Positions 25,501-37,563 of a stretch of DNA of 64,000 nucleotides are shown here, piece by piece. Made by a program: the position numbers and the translations under genes. Each line of letters opens with the position of its first letter. The stretch's first letter is position 1. The stretch lies in contig CM048572.1 in the NCBI GenBank assembly GCA_026413225.1, positions 7,006,001 to 7,070,000 on the forward strand. The letters are read 5' to 3'. The notes under the pieces were generated by a model. The model saw only the letters and a list, made by a program, of their open reading frames with translations, was not told where the DNA came from and searched no databases. The DNA comes from Otis tarda. Lineage: Eukaryota > Chordata > Aves > Otidiformes > Otididae.

Positions 25501-28500
25501 TGTTCAGAGTGGAGATGTCTGGCTCAATGGACGGAACTCTGCATATGGCCTACTAGAGGAATACACTTTAAGTGATGTTGTTCGGTGTGCATGGATTTAG
25601 AATCCTTTTAGCTAGTACTTATAAAATACCATTTGCTTGGCTCAGTTATAACCATTAAGTGCTATAAGAGAGAATCTTTGTCATTAACTGCTTAAGAAGG
25701 AAGTTCAAAATTATTTGCTCTAAGACATACTCTGCTGTACTTCTCATTTAAGCGTAATTTTGTAGTAGTCTTTTAAAAAAGAAAATCTAAAAGAACAAAT
25801 GGATTCAAGACATTTTAAAGATATTTTTCTCAATTGTGTACCAGCTCAATGCCATGTTCTGGCGTGTGCGCTGGTCTTGCTTCGTAAAGAACTTACAGTT
25901 CCTCATTTGAAAGTTTCAGTTTCCAATTAAAATCTCTGAGAAATAACATTTTAGGGTGGTAATTAATGGAATCCCTTCTTAATCAGTATTAAAGTATTTA
26001 TCTAGTCATAGACAGCTCTAAAGGCAACCAAACCAAGAGTACTTTATCTGGAAATTCTTCTCTTGATTAAAATGGAGCAAAACCAGCACCTCTGTTAACC
26101 TAGAATGTCCATTTGATCCCTCCTTATCAGGAAGGCAGTTCTTTTGATCAGTGCACAGAAAACTGAAAAAAAAAAGAAAACATCTTGGCTGGCTAGAATA
26201 GCTTTTGAAGACTTTCATGTTGCATATGTGAGTTTTCTGTTGAAGCCTCTAGTCTTCCAGTGATGTATGTTCATAGCTCATAAACAAGACTTGGAGAGGT
26301 GAGGTGTAGAACCAGTGTTAGCAAACTTGCCAGACTTGTATTGGCTGTGTTAGAGACCATAAGAAGGTATTAGGGACGATGAGTGGGATCCAGTGAGATG
26401 TAAAATGAGTGGAGATTTAAGGAAATTCAAGGAGAGCCAGCACTTGACAGGGACAGGATAGTTTGCATTGTCATCCACTGTATCTTCTGTTCAAGTGTAC
26501 AGTGACAAGGTAGCTTTATACTGAACTGCTTCATCTTCTCTTACCCATCTGTAGCTAAGCCTCAAATGACCTCTGTTGAGAGATTGATATGTAGCATGAT
26601 AATGTTTCAGATTGGCCAAGCAATGCTTTTGGTATGTGAGCAAAGTTTGTGCTTTTTTTTTTTTTTTTTCTTTCCCCTTATCTCTCTCCCTTGCCTTCAG
26701 AGTACTGCTTTATGTCAATGAAACTTTTAAGCTAAAGATTCCATCTAGGCAGACGTGTAAAGTTGTTTGAGCTTTACATTTGAGAAGGCTTTTTAAAAAT
26801 CTTTTAAAGCAGTGGAAATTTCCAGTCTTAACAAAAAAAAAAGGGGGGAAAAAAAGATTTTAAGTTCTGGTTTAATAACTGCTTTGCAAGAAGAGAGAAA
26901 TATGAAAAGGAACCGCAGACATTCTGGATGTCAGCCTGTGAAATTTTCCACTATTTCCTTTAATAACATGCAGGCATGCTTACATTGCTGGAATTTCAGT
27001 TAGAAGACTCATTCTGACTGAAACTTCAAATTACTTAGTGAGCAAATGCTCCCCGAAAATGAATTGTCAAGAAAAAAAAGTTCTCACTTGTAAGAACATG
27101 CGTAAACCACTCCTGTGCTGGGTATCAACTATAGATTATACTGATCTTGCCTTCAGTTTATTGTTTTGTGGTTTGTGTTAACTGTTACCATTACTGGATG
27201 GTCACTGCCAGGTGACAATCCATCTTTTCTTGCTTCTGATAGTAATTCTAGGCTAGTATTTCCAGTGAGGACTGTATGTTGCTAAACTAGAAATCTTAAT
27301 TGTCGTATCTTTGATAGGAAAGGAAGAAAGACATTGGGAAACATATCCTGTTCTAATCATATTATTTTGTAAAACAGTTAACTTTAAAATCTATTTAATT
27401 ATTTATAAAATTATTGTAGCTTCAAATACATTGGTGAAAATCAAGCTGAAGGGATCTACAAGTTCAACCTCATTTGTCTACCTTGAAGGTCTTTTCTGTT
27501 TAAGTTGTTCTTGTTTACCAAAAGGCTCCCTGACCTTTCTCCAAGATCTAGAGGACTCTGTACTTTGAATGTGCCTTGTCTTCCTGTCACTTCAGATATT
27601 TATTGTTGACTTGTGCTCTTTTGGGTTAGGGCCTAAAGAGTCCTTTATGTAATAGGTTGAGGGTTTTTTTTTTTTTTCTTAAATGCTGGAGTGGGAGCTA
27701 AGGTAGTATATTGTGCAAAAAGCAAGTAGCATCACAATAAACTGACTTCTTTCCAGTATTAATTGAAAATATAAAGCCATAACCCTTTAAGTGCATTTCC
27801 ATGGAGTGCTATCTTTCCAAGGCATTTATTTCTCCTCCCTTTGCTTTGGGACTGAGGCCCTTGCAGTCAGCAAACAGATTCAATTCAAAATTGTCCATTC
27901 CTTCCTGCCTGCCATCAAAAAATCCTGAACTGCAAACCCAAGCAAAAAAACCCAGATGACTTCTGGCTGTCAGCTTATCCCTAGTTGCACAAACACCAGT
28001 ACTAGTGCAAGGGAGTGGGTGGAGTGGGACTAGAGCAGCCACAGTTGTATGAAAATTTTAACTGAATGGAGTTCCTGGAAGATTCTGTTCCTGAAACAAA
28101 TGCCTTGTAGAAGAGAGACTCAAGTGGTTGCCTGGCTGGAGGAGAAATTCGGCACTCTTTGTCTACCCTGGGGCTGTAACTAGAAAGAGTCAGTGGAATT
28201 ACTGATTATGTATTATTACTAGTAGTTTCTTACTTGTTATATCTGCATTGGAAAACTAATTTCACTTAAGTCAATAGGGATTAAGTAGGTCTATTGAGTG
28301 CTTTTCTGAAAACTGATGTTGAGAAACCTGCAAATATTTAATGTATATTTGTTACTAGTGTAGCGTATATACTGCTGAGCAGAATAACCTACTGAAAGGG
28401 GTCAGTACTACAATAATTCTATTTTGGGATAAAATTAATCCCAAACAAATCCCTGACAAATAGATAACGAACGTAGTGACTCAGAAGACCCCCACACTAT

Positions 28501-29994
28501 TTGGTCTAGGGCTGAAGGATTTTTAACAGGACTGTAGGATTAAAATATATTAGTTTTTGTTATGAAAAACTTTTTTATTGTTTGTTTCTCCTGTGCTGCT
28601 CCTTCCTAACCCTAACCTAGTGATCCTTCATAGGTGGTAAGGGACTTCATGGTTTCTAGGTTGGTGATAGCTGGTGATACATGTTTCTAAATGAACTTGG
28701 AGAGTAGACTGACATACTTGGCAGCATTTATAGAATGAGTGCTTAATAATCTGTAGTGTCACTTAAGTGCTAACTTTCACTTCCACAAAATCAAGGTTAA
28801 ACTTTTTTTGTCTGAAGATATATATATAATTTGTTTTTTTAATATGGAGACAAAACCAAAAGGGGAGTGAAGGACAGTACAGAATAAGTTTTGTATACAG
28901 CTGTATTTTATCTTATATTCAGAGTGCCTTTCAGTCTAGGTCTAGATAGTTTCCAAAGTTAACCTGTACATTTAGGCCAAAACAATTGCATGCAAAGCTG
29001 AAGACAAATTATTTTACTCTGATAAAAGTATGTTTACTGAAGGAAGCTATTGCTAAATAGAAACATATTCAGTATTTATATGAACAGTTGTTCAAAAGGA
29101 ATCTGTCTATACCTGTACACGTTGATAGGATACAGGTCTACGTAGAAATAGCCTTCTTACCTGCAACTTCACAGAAATTGTGAAAGTGGGAAGAGTGGCA
29201 CATAACAGTAATGGAAAGGATCATCAGCCTCTTTTTTTGAGCTGTGATGGCAGTGTTTCCAGACCTCTAAAAGCAACACAGCTGAACCCTTTTGATTGCT
29301 AATTGTACTATAACAGTTGCAAATTTTTTTTTTTTTTTTTTTAAATTTAGGGCACTGCTCCATGTCTGCTTAGTATTGTCTGGGAACTTTTTTCCTGTTT
29401 TCTCTTTACCTTTAGGTTACAATTATGGATGCAGGAGCTCCTCAGCCAGGTTTCAGGGCAGGTACTTGACTGACTGAATTAACTGTGGACCAGAATCTTT
29501 AGATTGGAGTGTCCAAAAGCCTGTTTTGAAGTGTATGACTTGACTTCTAACTGGAATTAACTCTTCACTGATGCACAGATTCTACTGATATGGAGATACA
29601 GCAAATGTTTTCCTTTATGGTAAGGGCAAACACATGAAGTTGAGCTGACTTCATCAGAGGCAGAGCAGTGCTAACTCTTGTTTCTAATTAGAATACACAA
29701 ATGCTTTACCTATCATAAAATCTCTTGAACATCAAGAAACTATGAAACTTAGGTGATTGACCTTTTCTCCTGGTTTGAGTTTAAGAACTTGAAACTGCAG
29801 TTTAGTTTTAAAGTAAACTTTAATGTCTGACTGCTCGGTTGTTATAATTATCTGTCTTAATCTGTTCATTAATCCTTTGTCTTTAAGCAGAAATGGTTTT
29901 ACTGAACATTTCTATTAACTAGCACTCTTCAATTCTAGATGTTTCATTTTTATTGACATTTCAGTAATGATTCACCTTTTTCTTCCTCTTTCAG

Positions 29995-30104
29995 AGCTCA
30001 CAAGAACTAGTAGCATGCTATGTAGAGAGAAACCCTTTGGGGCAACACTATTCCTTAGTGCCACATTGGTTTCAAAGTTTATTCAAAGTGATGAGGTTGC
30101 ACAG
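29995..30104 (+). other. Candidate exon (110 bp) with strong splice sites
   Basis: A long pyrimidine tract and TTTCAG precede it, and CACAG with GTGAGA follows. One frame is open throughout (LTRTSSMLCREKPFGATLFL and on). No family is recognised. It could be an alternative 5' UTR exon of the surrounding transcript or a chance pairing of splice-like signals. Confidence 0.25.
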
Positions 30105-31810
30105 GTGAGACTGAGAATATTTTGGCATGCAAAAGTAATCCATTGTGCTCACGTTCTGCATTAAGTTTGACACAGCAGGGTCCATAACGTTTATTTGTAC
30201 TAGAGAAGCTGAGAAAAGACAGTAAATTTTTTTTTCTTAGTTATGTGCTATTGCAAAGTTTTTTCAGTAGACTCATTTCCTGGATCAAGGGTTGCTCTCT
30301 TGATTAACACACTGAGTAGCTTTAACTTTCAGTGGTGCATTATTTTGGGGTACTTTAACTCTTGCGCTGTGTGGACTTGTGTAGCCTTAGTCACTTGTAA
30401 TTGTACAGAGTACCCAGAGGCTACCACAGCACAAGAGGTTTTCGAAATAATTATTAAAAAAAAATTCTGGTAACTTCCTCCTTAAATATTGAGACACTAA
30501 TACAGGATAGATGTACTTATTATGGATCTGTAGCACCAGATTGGTGGTGTCAGCTGAGGATGTACCACATTTGTGGTGGTGTTACTATGGCAACTGCCTT
30601 CTAAGAGCTGTCTCAAGGTCACTCATCAGTTGTAGCCTGGAGTGCTTTCTGCTTAAGCAAAATATCTACACCAGACAATTCAGGAAATGATCATTCTGCT
30701 TTGAGAAAGCAACAATAGCGATGCAAAGGAGTATTTTATTTTTGGGTTGAGGGAAAGGAGATTCTCTTTAATTACTCTCTCTCTATATATATGTCCATCA
30801 GATATTTGAAGACTCTTAGAATCATTGAGGGGCAGATTTTAGTTGAAATGTAAACATAAGTAATCTAGTATCAAGGACATAAAAATTGTCTTGTTTAAAA
30901 GCAAAACAAAAATGAGAACCTGTATAAACTGAAGAACTTGGATAGAAATTGGTGACCAAGCCTGAAGCTTATAGTACAAAAATGACTTCCTACACTGGTG
31001 AAAATTTAAACAAGATGGTGAAAACTTACTCTGAGTTGAGATTTCAGAGTTTCTTATACGTAAAGACTTATTTTATGAGACATACAGATGCATTCTCACA
31101 TCTAAATCCTTGTGGTTGTAGTTAGAGAATGTCAAATACACTTAGCAGCATTTTCAGTCTAACACACAGTGATTCAGAGATAAGGGTAGAGAAGGGGTTG
31201 TTCATGAATTGATCTTAGTTGTCTGGGGTTACAAGAGATTCTATTATACTACATGCACAAAACTGAATCCACTAGACTAAAACTCAGTTAGAATGACAAA
31301 GTGCTATTTCCTTGGTTTGGATAGTTAATTAACTAGTAAATAGCTACCGCGTTTTACGCAGCTTTTTGTTTGGTTGTTTTTCCTTTTTGGATTTCAACTT
31401 GCTTTTCCTCTTTGCTCTTGCATCATTTCATGGACTGAAATAGTAGTATGATAGGAACAGAAGCATCCATTAGATTCAGCAGTTGATATTATTGCTTAAT
31501 CTCAGACCTCTTCCACAAAGTGGTAAGCTTTTGTTTTGAGAAATTAATGTATTCAGATGGCAATTTAATCCCTCCTTTTCCTTTCTAGGCTGAACAGACA
31601 AAGTTCTTCTAGCTTCCTCTCAAAAAGACATTGTCCTGGTTCTGGCTAGGATAGAGTTAATATTCACCTGAGCTGGGTGGAGAACTGGAGCTGGTAGCCC
31701 CTGTGGCTGGGGCACCCAGCTGGCACAATTAACTAATTAGCTAACAGCTGGGGTTAATTTACCCAAATTAGCCAAAGGGCTATTCCACCCCATCTGACAT
31801 CATGCTCAGT

Positions 31811-31818
31811 ATATAAGT
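31811..31818 (+). promoter_or_regulatory. TATA box of the solo LTR
   Basis: ATATAAGT preceded by a CRE-like TGACATCA. A CpG-to-CpA change from TGACGTCA would explain the imperfect CRE. Any residual promoter activity would read in the host gene's direction. Confidence 0.55.
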
Positions 31819-31980
31819 GAGGAGGGTGCTGAGGGGAGCCTCCTGCTACTTGGAAGAAACCAGGTGTGGAGATTTGTTGTAAGCCATTATACTGCATTTG
31901 TATTCTGTTGCTGTTTTGTTTTCTTCTGTTAATGCTGTTATATTTACTTTTTGTTCAATTTCAACCCATGTGTTTTTGCT

Positions 31981-32030
31981 GGTTTTTTTTGTTTGTTTTT
32001 TTGTTTGTTTTTGTTTGTTTTTTGTTTACC
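31981..32030 (+). repeat. (TTTG)-rich low-complexity tract inside the LTR
   Basis: Irregular GTTT/GTTTTT units in the U5-like part of the solo LTR; length here is probably polymorphic. Confidence 0.8.
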
Positions 32031-35000
32031 AATTCTCCCTTCTGTCCCACTGGAGGGTGAGGGGAGTGAGAGAGAGGCTGTGTGGTCTGGTCCCGATTGG
32101 GGCTGAACTACAACAGATATATTACCTGATCTCCCCCATACACCTGTCATTTTTTAGCTTCTGATTAGTTTGTCGGTTTAGGAATATTGTTATTTCCCAA
32201 GTGCATGATTTGTGTATCTCATACTAAGAAATACTTTACAGAGCTGTCCCCAGAATCTTTTCTATTAACATCTCTGGAGCTGTGGGCCAGGAGTTGCTTC
32301 CTATAGTGTGATTTAGATTTGGTGCCATTCTCTAGAACTGGATTTGGAGATGTCTGTTTTTAAATAAACATAACCAAGACTTGAGTCTTGTCTTCAAGGC
32401 CTTTAAGAGTTTGTATTGGTTGGAATTTTTATATGAGTAGGTTCAATAGTAGTTGTCCACAAAACTGAAGGAACTCCATCCTTGGAGTACTACTAGTACT
32501 ACACAGAAATGATAGGTGAGCAGGTACTTTTATTTCTAGATTAACAGGATATACTTAAGCATATATTTCAGTATATTTAAGCAGGGAATTAAAACATAAG
32601 AGCTAAGGATATCAGGTTAGTAATCCAGTCTCCTTCCATGCTCAGTAGACGCAGCCTAGACTGTAGTAAGAGGCTGGAAAAATAGTTGTACATTCAAACT
32701 GTTGATAAAAGGGAGTTAAAAATATCTACCTTATTAAGTTTGGTCTTTAAGAGGCATTAATGTTAAATGTCTATATCTTTTTCTCCAAAATAAGCAGTCT
32801 ATTCAAATTTTAACACACATTATAGCATGAAAATACTAGTGTATCAATTGCTAGTGTGAGGCCGTAACAAGAGAAGAACAGTTTTAACCTGTGCCACGGA
32901 ACAGAGGTTTCCAGGGCATGATACACAAGTTATTTCCATGTGATACAAAGTAGTGGCAGTTCCTTGTCTACAAAATAAACAGTCTTCAACAGGCAACTAA
33001 GAAATTGCACATGGGGAAGTATTTCCCGAGAGATAATTTGGGCCACGGGGCTGGTATCTGCATCACTAGTTACTAAGGGCAGGCTTACCGCCCCAAAGCT
33101 GTCAGTACGATCCCCTCGCTGTACCACCACAGGATGGCTATCTTGTTGTGCTCTGTGAGCCTGTGCTGAGCTCTGTGGTAAGTTTATCCAGGCTGTAAAC
33201 TAAATTCTTGCTGAATGCAACATCTTGGCTACACTGCTGGTAAAAGTTAACTTCAAAGTTACCTAAGGCATATTAATGCAACTTTCATTAAAAGAAACCG
33301 TTGTAGAGCAGATATAATTATTATCTGCTTGAGAAAAATCAGATTTGTATTTCACTTTATTTGGACTCAAGAGGGCTTCCTGTAAGCGAACAGGTTAGAG
33401 TTGTGGGTCGCCCTTACACCTGTGTGTTTCATGGTATTTTACAGTATATTATTCCTATTTAAGGACTGTCAAAGATATAATGAGGGAAACAGTCTGATCT
33501 TCCACAACTGTTACAGATTTCTGAAGGTGCAGCTACTTGATATCTCTTAACAAAAGCAGGTGAGCTAAGATCCTAGACAGTGGTAATGTTTTACTCCAAG
33601 TATATGTACTGACTATAGCCAAAATAGACTCGAGTTCAGCTACACTAACTGCCTCAGCTACTTCAAAGGTTTTTTCTTTGCAGTAGCAAGGCTGTTTCAA
33701 CTTTCTAATGTAATATTTTGAGCAAAAGATTGGATACTTTACTGTAGTCATACTCACTCTCTTGAAAGTTCCTTCTATTACAGAGCCTTGCAATTTAGTA
33801 ATTCAAGTCCAGTCTAGACTTGTTTTTTCTAGAATAATAATAATTAAAAAAAAAAACTTGCAAATATTCCAGGCTTTTCTTCCTCCTCAAATAAAGTTAG
33901 CAAGGCACTTCACCACAGATTGATTCATTTAGAAAAGATTTTAATGTACTGTTGTTGTTAAAAACAAAACAAAAAAAAAAACCCACCCTGACAACAACAA
34001 CAAAAAAAAACCTGTGCATGAAATGGAATGTTTCTCTTCTAGATTTACACTGGCTCCATAGTATCAACAGTGGAAAAAAAAAAGTAACTAACAGCCCTGG
34101 AGAGACTTCATAGCTACATCAGTTGAAACAAGGATACAGCTAGGGTTCTTGGTTAGTCTAAACTAAAAACAAAACTCCACCCACCACAAAATACAGCCGA
34201 AAACTGGCTTGTTCTAACTTGCCTAGTATATTAAGTTAGCATTTTTAGCATATCCATGCTAAATTAAAGGCCTCACCTCCAAACTGGGCATTTCAGAAAC
34301 TGCTCTGACTTTTCTCTGTGCACTTGCGTAGGAAGTTTTAATGCATTTCAGTGTTAACTTTCAAGACCCTGAGGGGGCATGGAGCACAATTAAGCAATTA
34401 CTTAAGTTCTTAATACAAGATTGGCCACTGTCAGTTAGTTTATAGCTCATATTTCATAGCTGGAGGAATTTGCATTGAGATTTGTTACATAAAACAATAT
34501 TGTAAACATGTTTTGCAGAACAGATGAAGGAGCTTTAATATTAGGACTTTTTTAACTCTTATGAGAGGATACACCAAATAGACTTAGCCAACATGGCTAG
34601 TTTTCCAGAAAAATTATACCACTGACACTTTTTTGAAACAAGTCTGAACGAGCCTAAGGTGTTAATTTCTTTACCTGCATTTCTAATCAACTTAAATATC
34701 TTAATTAACAGCTATCTTGGCAGTTCTTTCCTCATTCTAAGTGCAAGAAGAATTTCTTGACAAAGTCTGCTAGAATGTGGCATTATCTTGAATCTGCTTC
34801 ACTCCATACACTCAAGGCTTGCAGTCCTAGATCATATCTCTGTTTGTCAAAAAGCTAGAGAAACAGAAAGACAAAGCACAGATCAAGAGTCAGATAAAAC
34901 AAAGAATACTTAAGTGTTTTAATAATTTTAGATAAGCAGAAAATCCAGCTTCTGGAATTAAGATGTTTTGGTTCTTTTCAGTTTGGCATAATTTGTTTAT

Positions 35001-37144
35001 CTTGGTTTCGCTGCTGTATATCCAGATGTGACTAGACTGTCTCCAGGCAAAAGTTTTCCACAACAGTTTTCCATTGCTCTAGCTACAAAGATATTACTGT
35101 CATCTTGGAAATGTTAAGCTCTATATTAGTTACAATTTACCACGACAGAGCAGAGGTTACTGATGTCAGGATTGGCAGAAGTTAGTTTAATCCTCTTGGA
35201 GAAAGTAAGTTATTGCTTACGTGCAGTAAAATAACATGGAGATGGCCACTAGTTCACTGTTTTGCTAGCAGTAATCTGAAAGGTTTCAGTGTCTGCCACA
35301 TATAAATATATCATGGTCTCTGGTAGTGCTAACGCTATCTCTAGCAAAAAAAAAACCCAGGTAGTTCTTATGCCCTAAAGAGTTCTGGCCTCCAAACAAG
35401 GCTATCTATCATGTGATAGGGGTGCTCACACATAACAGGAGTGTTCAAAACCAGTTTGTTCTCTTAAAGACAAGCAGATCCTCATGCCTCTTCCCTGTTT
35501 ATTAGCATCCTTGAAACACAGAAGTATTGGGCTTGCTTTCAAAGGCATTGTCTGTCTTTCAGTTTACTATTATGTTAACTCTCTGCTCTTTCCTAGTAAG
35601 TCAATCATGAGATTGTCTGGGTTGGTTTGGTACTGTGAAATCCTTAAAAAAGTATCTTCAGCAGGTCTTACAGCAATGTCCTAAATTTCACTGTTAAAAA
35701 GGTATGCTAAAGGAATTGTTTGATTAGTGTCAAACTATAGGAATGTGAAGATTACATTTCTTTGTGAGCTAGAGCAAAGTGGGAATACAGAATTTGTGTG
35801 TTTTAAATTTTTGAATGAAACTTATGGTGCACACAATGATTATGAAAAATAATAGCAAGCAATTAATTACTTCTTTCTAAAGCAATCTGTAAGACTCTAT
35901 TTGGTATACTGTGACAATTGCAGATTACATTAGTTGGCTAGATCTAGGTAACTTTAACTGAATTATTTGTTGGGCTAAAAAATTATTTTTTAAAAATACG
36001 TAAATAAATTTCTAGATCAGACTAACTTCCTAGCTGCTCCTAATCCTTTCTCAAATATTTAAGTTGCTGCTAATGAGATGGGACTTGACTAGAGTTAAAA
36101 ATAGAGCACGTTGAACTTGACATGAACCTTAATATCTTTTCCAGCTTTTACTAGGATTGTATTGTGAATTGTGTATTGTTTAGTTGGTTTCTCACTGATT
36201 AAAAGTATGGAAATAAACTGTATATTGTGAAATAAAGCTGCTGTCGTTGCTTTGCTTACATTGTGGATTTCTTATCTAAATGTTACTTCACAAATTTGAT
36301 GCAAAGTTGAAGCTTGAAGATGGGTTTTCTAAGTCTTACTAAGACCCCCCCCCCCCAAGCAAAATATATTGTTGAAGATGTAAGGCAACTGAAATGTGTT
36401 TATTGTTAAAGCCTAAAACAAACTTATTTTGTTTACTTGGGCTTTGGATAAAGCTAGTGTGGCATGTCAGATATTTCACTATATAGAGTTTGTTACTACA
36501 GCCTTACAGAAGTTTCCAGTTCTTCGAGCTTGATTTTACATAGATCTTTCTTCATCCTACTTATTGTAAATTCGTTTATTGACTTTACTGATAAGTTTGC
36601 TAATTACTTTATAGACATGAGACCGATCTTGACTAAAACAATTCTGCAAAGCATATTGCATGAAGACTTGGTAAACTCTTAAAGAAAACATCTCTCTCAT
36701 ACTACTTCTGGGAGCGGATCCTAATAGTGGCTTTTTTACCTCTGATTTTTTTTATTCTTGTCCTTCAAGAATGTAGATTTGTTAACTATAGATAATAGTC
36801 ATTGTCAGTGTGGTCACTGAAGAGGAAACAATGGTGATTTGAGGGAACTTTCTCTTCTGGGTGAGTAACTGTATGTATCCCTAGCACTTGATTTAGGAGA
36901 CTTGTCCTTACCCAGAGTGTTGCTTTTATCTTTTTGCCCAGTGATGTACTTGAGAGAAGCAGGCCTGCTATAACAATAGATTTTTTTTTTTTCCCCAACT
37001 TTCTTCCACTCAGTAAAATACCCCTAAATCTAAATTAATTATTCTGGCAGAATGGCAGACCAGTGCTAACTAGTGTTCAAAAAGTTGAGTATTTTGAGTT
37101 GTCAATGAAAAAAAAAAAGAACAAAAAATTGAAAATACCATTAA

Positions 37145-37177
37145 ATTATATTATATATATATTATATTATATTATTA
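37145..37177 (+). repeat. TAT/TATAT simple repeat
   Basis: Imperfect ATTATAT units with an internal (AT) core. Confidence 0.85.
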
Positions 37178-37521
37178 CAAGGCAGATTTATACAAAATAA
37201 CCACAAGTATCATGGAAAATCAACAGGAAGAAAGTTTTTTCAGTCATTTCACTTATTCTCCTCCTCCTCCTCATTATCAGCTGGCAGAGTTAAAAATAAA
37301 AAACTGATACTTCACATAGTGTAGAGCTTAACTACTGAACTGACTGCAACAGATTATTTTAGCTGCGTTAATTTTCATGGGTTCAAAAGGAAACTTAAAT
37401 AAAAGAGAAATCCAGCTGCTGAGAAACTCAGTCCTTTTGAACCAGGAAATTCCTGAGCTATAGATTGTGAAGTTTGAGAGTATGCTGAAACACGTTCATA
37501 TGCTTACCTGTTTCTTTCTAG

Positions 37522-37563
37522 GCATTCCTACTGGCTTCTGTTGGAGAGAGAACACCGTGCTAG
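37522..37563 (+). other. Candidate 42-bp micro-exon
   Basis: TTTCTTTCTAG ends at 37521 and GTAAGT starts at 37564, so both splice sites are near consensus. The segment has no ATG and is stopped by its terminal TAG in one frame. It would fit a non-coding 5' UTR exon of the enclosing gene. Chance cannot be excluded. Confidence 0.3.

Larger units (their letters stand above)
17998..31631 (+). other. Inferred NCOA1 intron 1, first part
   Basis: After the island fades near 18500 this is AT-rich, repeat-poor DNA. It contains T-runs (19499-19528, 20138-20154, 22090-22115), a 10-bp inverted repeat at 22486-22516 and one candidate exon at 29995-30104. Open frames of 60-90 codons lack domains. No NCOA1 coding sequence was found. 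Confidence 0.55.
31632..32115 (+). mobile_element. Solo LTR of an avian ERVL-type endogenous retrovirus
   Basis: The 484-base element starts TGTCCTGG and ends ACTACAACA (TGT...ACA ends). It is flanked by GACAT (31627-31631) and GATAT (32116-32120), a five-base target duplication with one change. Inside are TGACATCATGCTCAG followed by TATATAAG (promoter), a T-rich R/U5-like part with (TTTG) runs, and the family's 3' TCCCACTGG and GAGTGAGAGAGAGG blocks. No gag, pol or env sequence remains on either side, so this is the usual remnant of LTR-LTR recombination. It is in the same orientation as the surrounding gene. The family match is from memory. Confidence 0.85.

Noticed and set aside
28606-28620. 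Telomere-like CCTAACCCTAACCT
   Set aside because: Only about two repeat units; too short to be an interstitial telomeric array.
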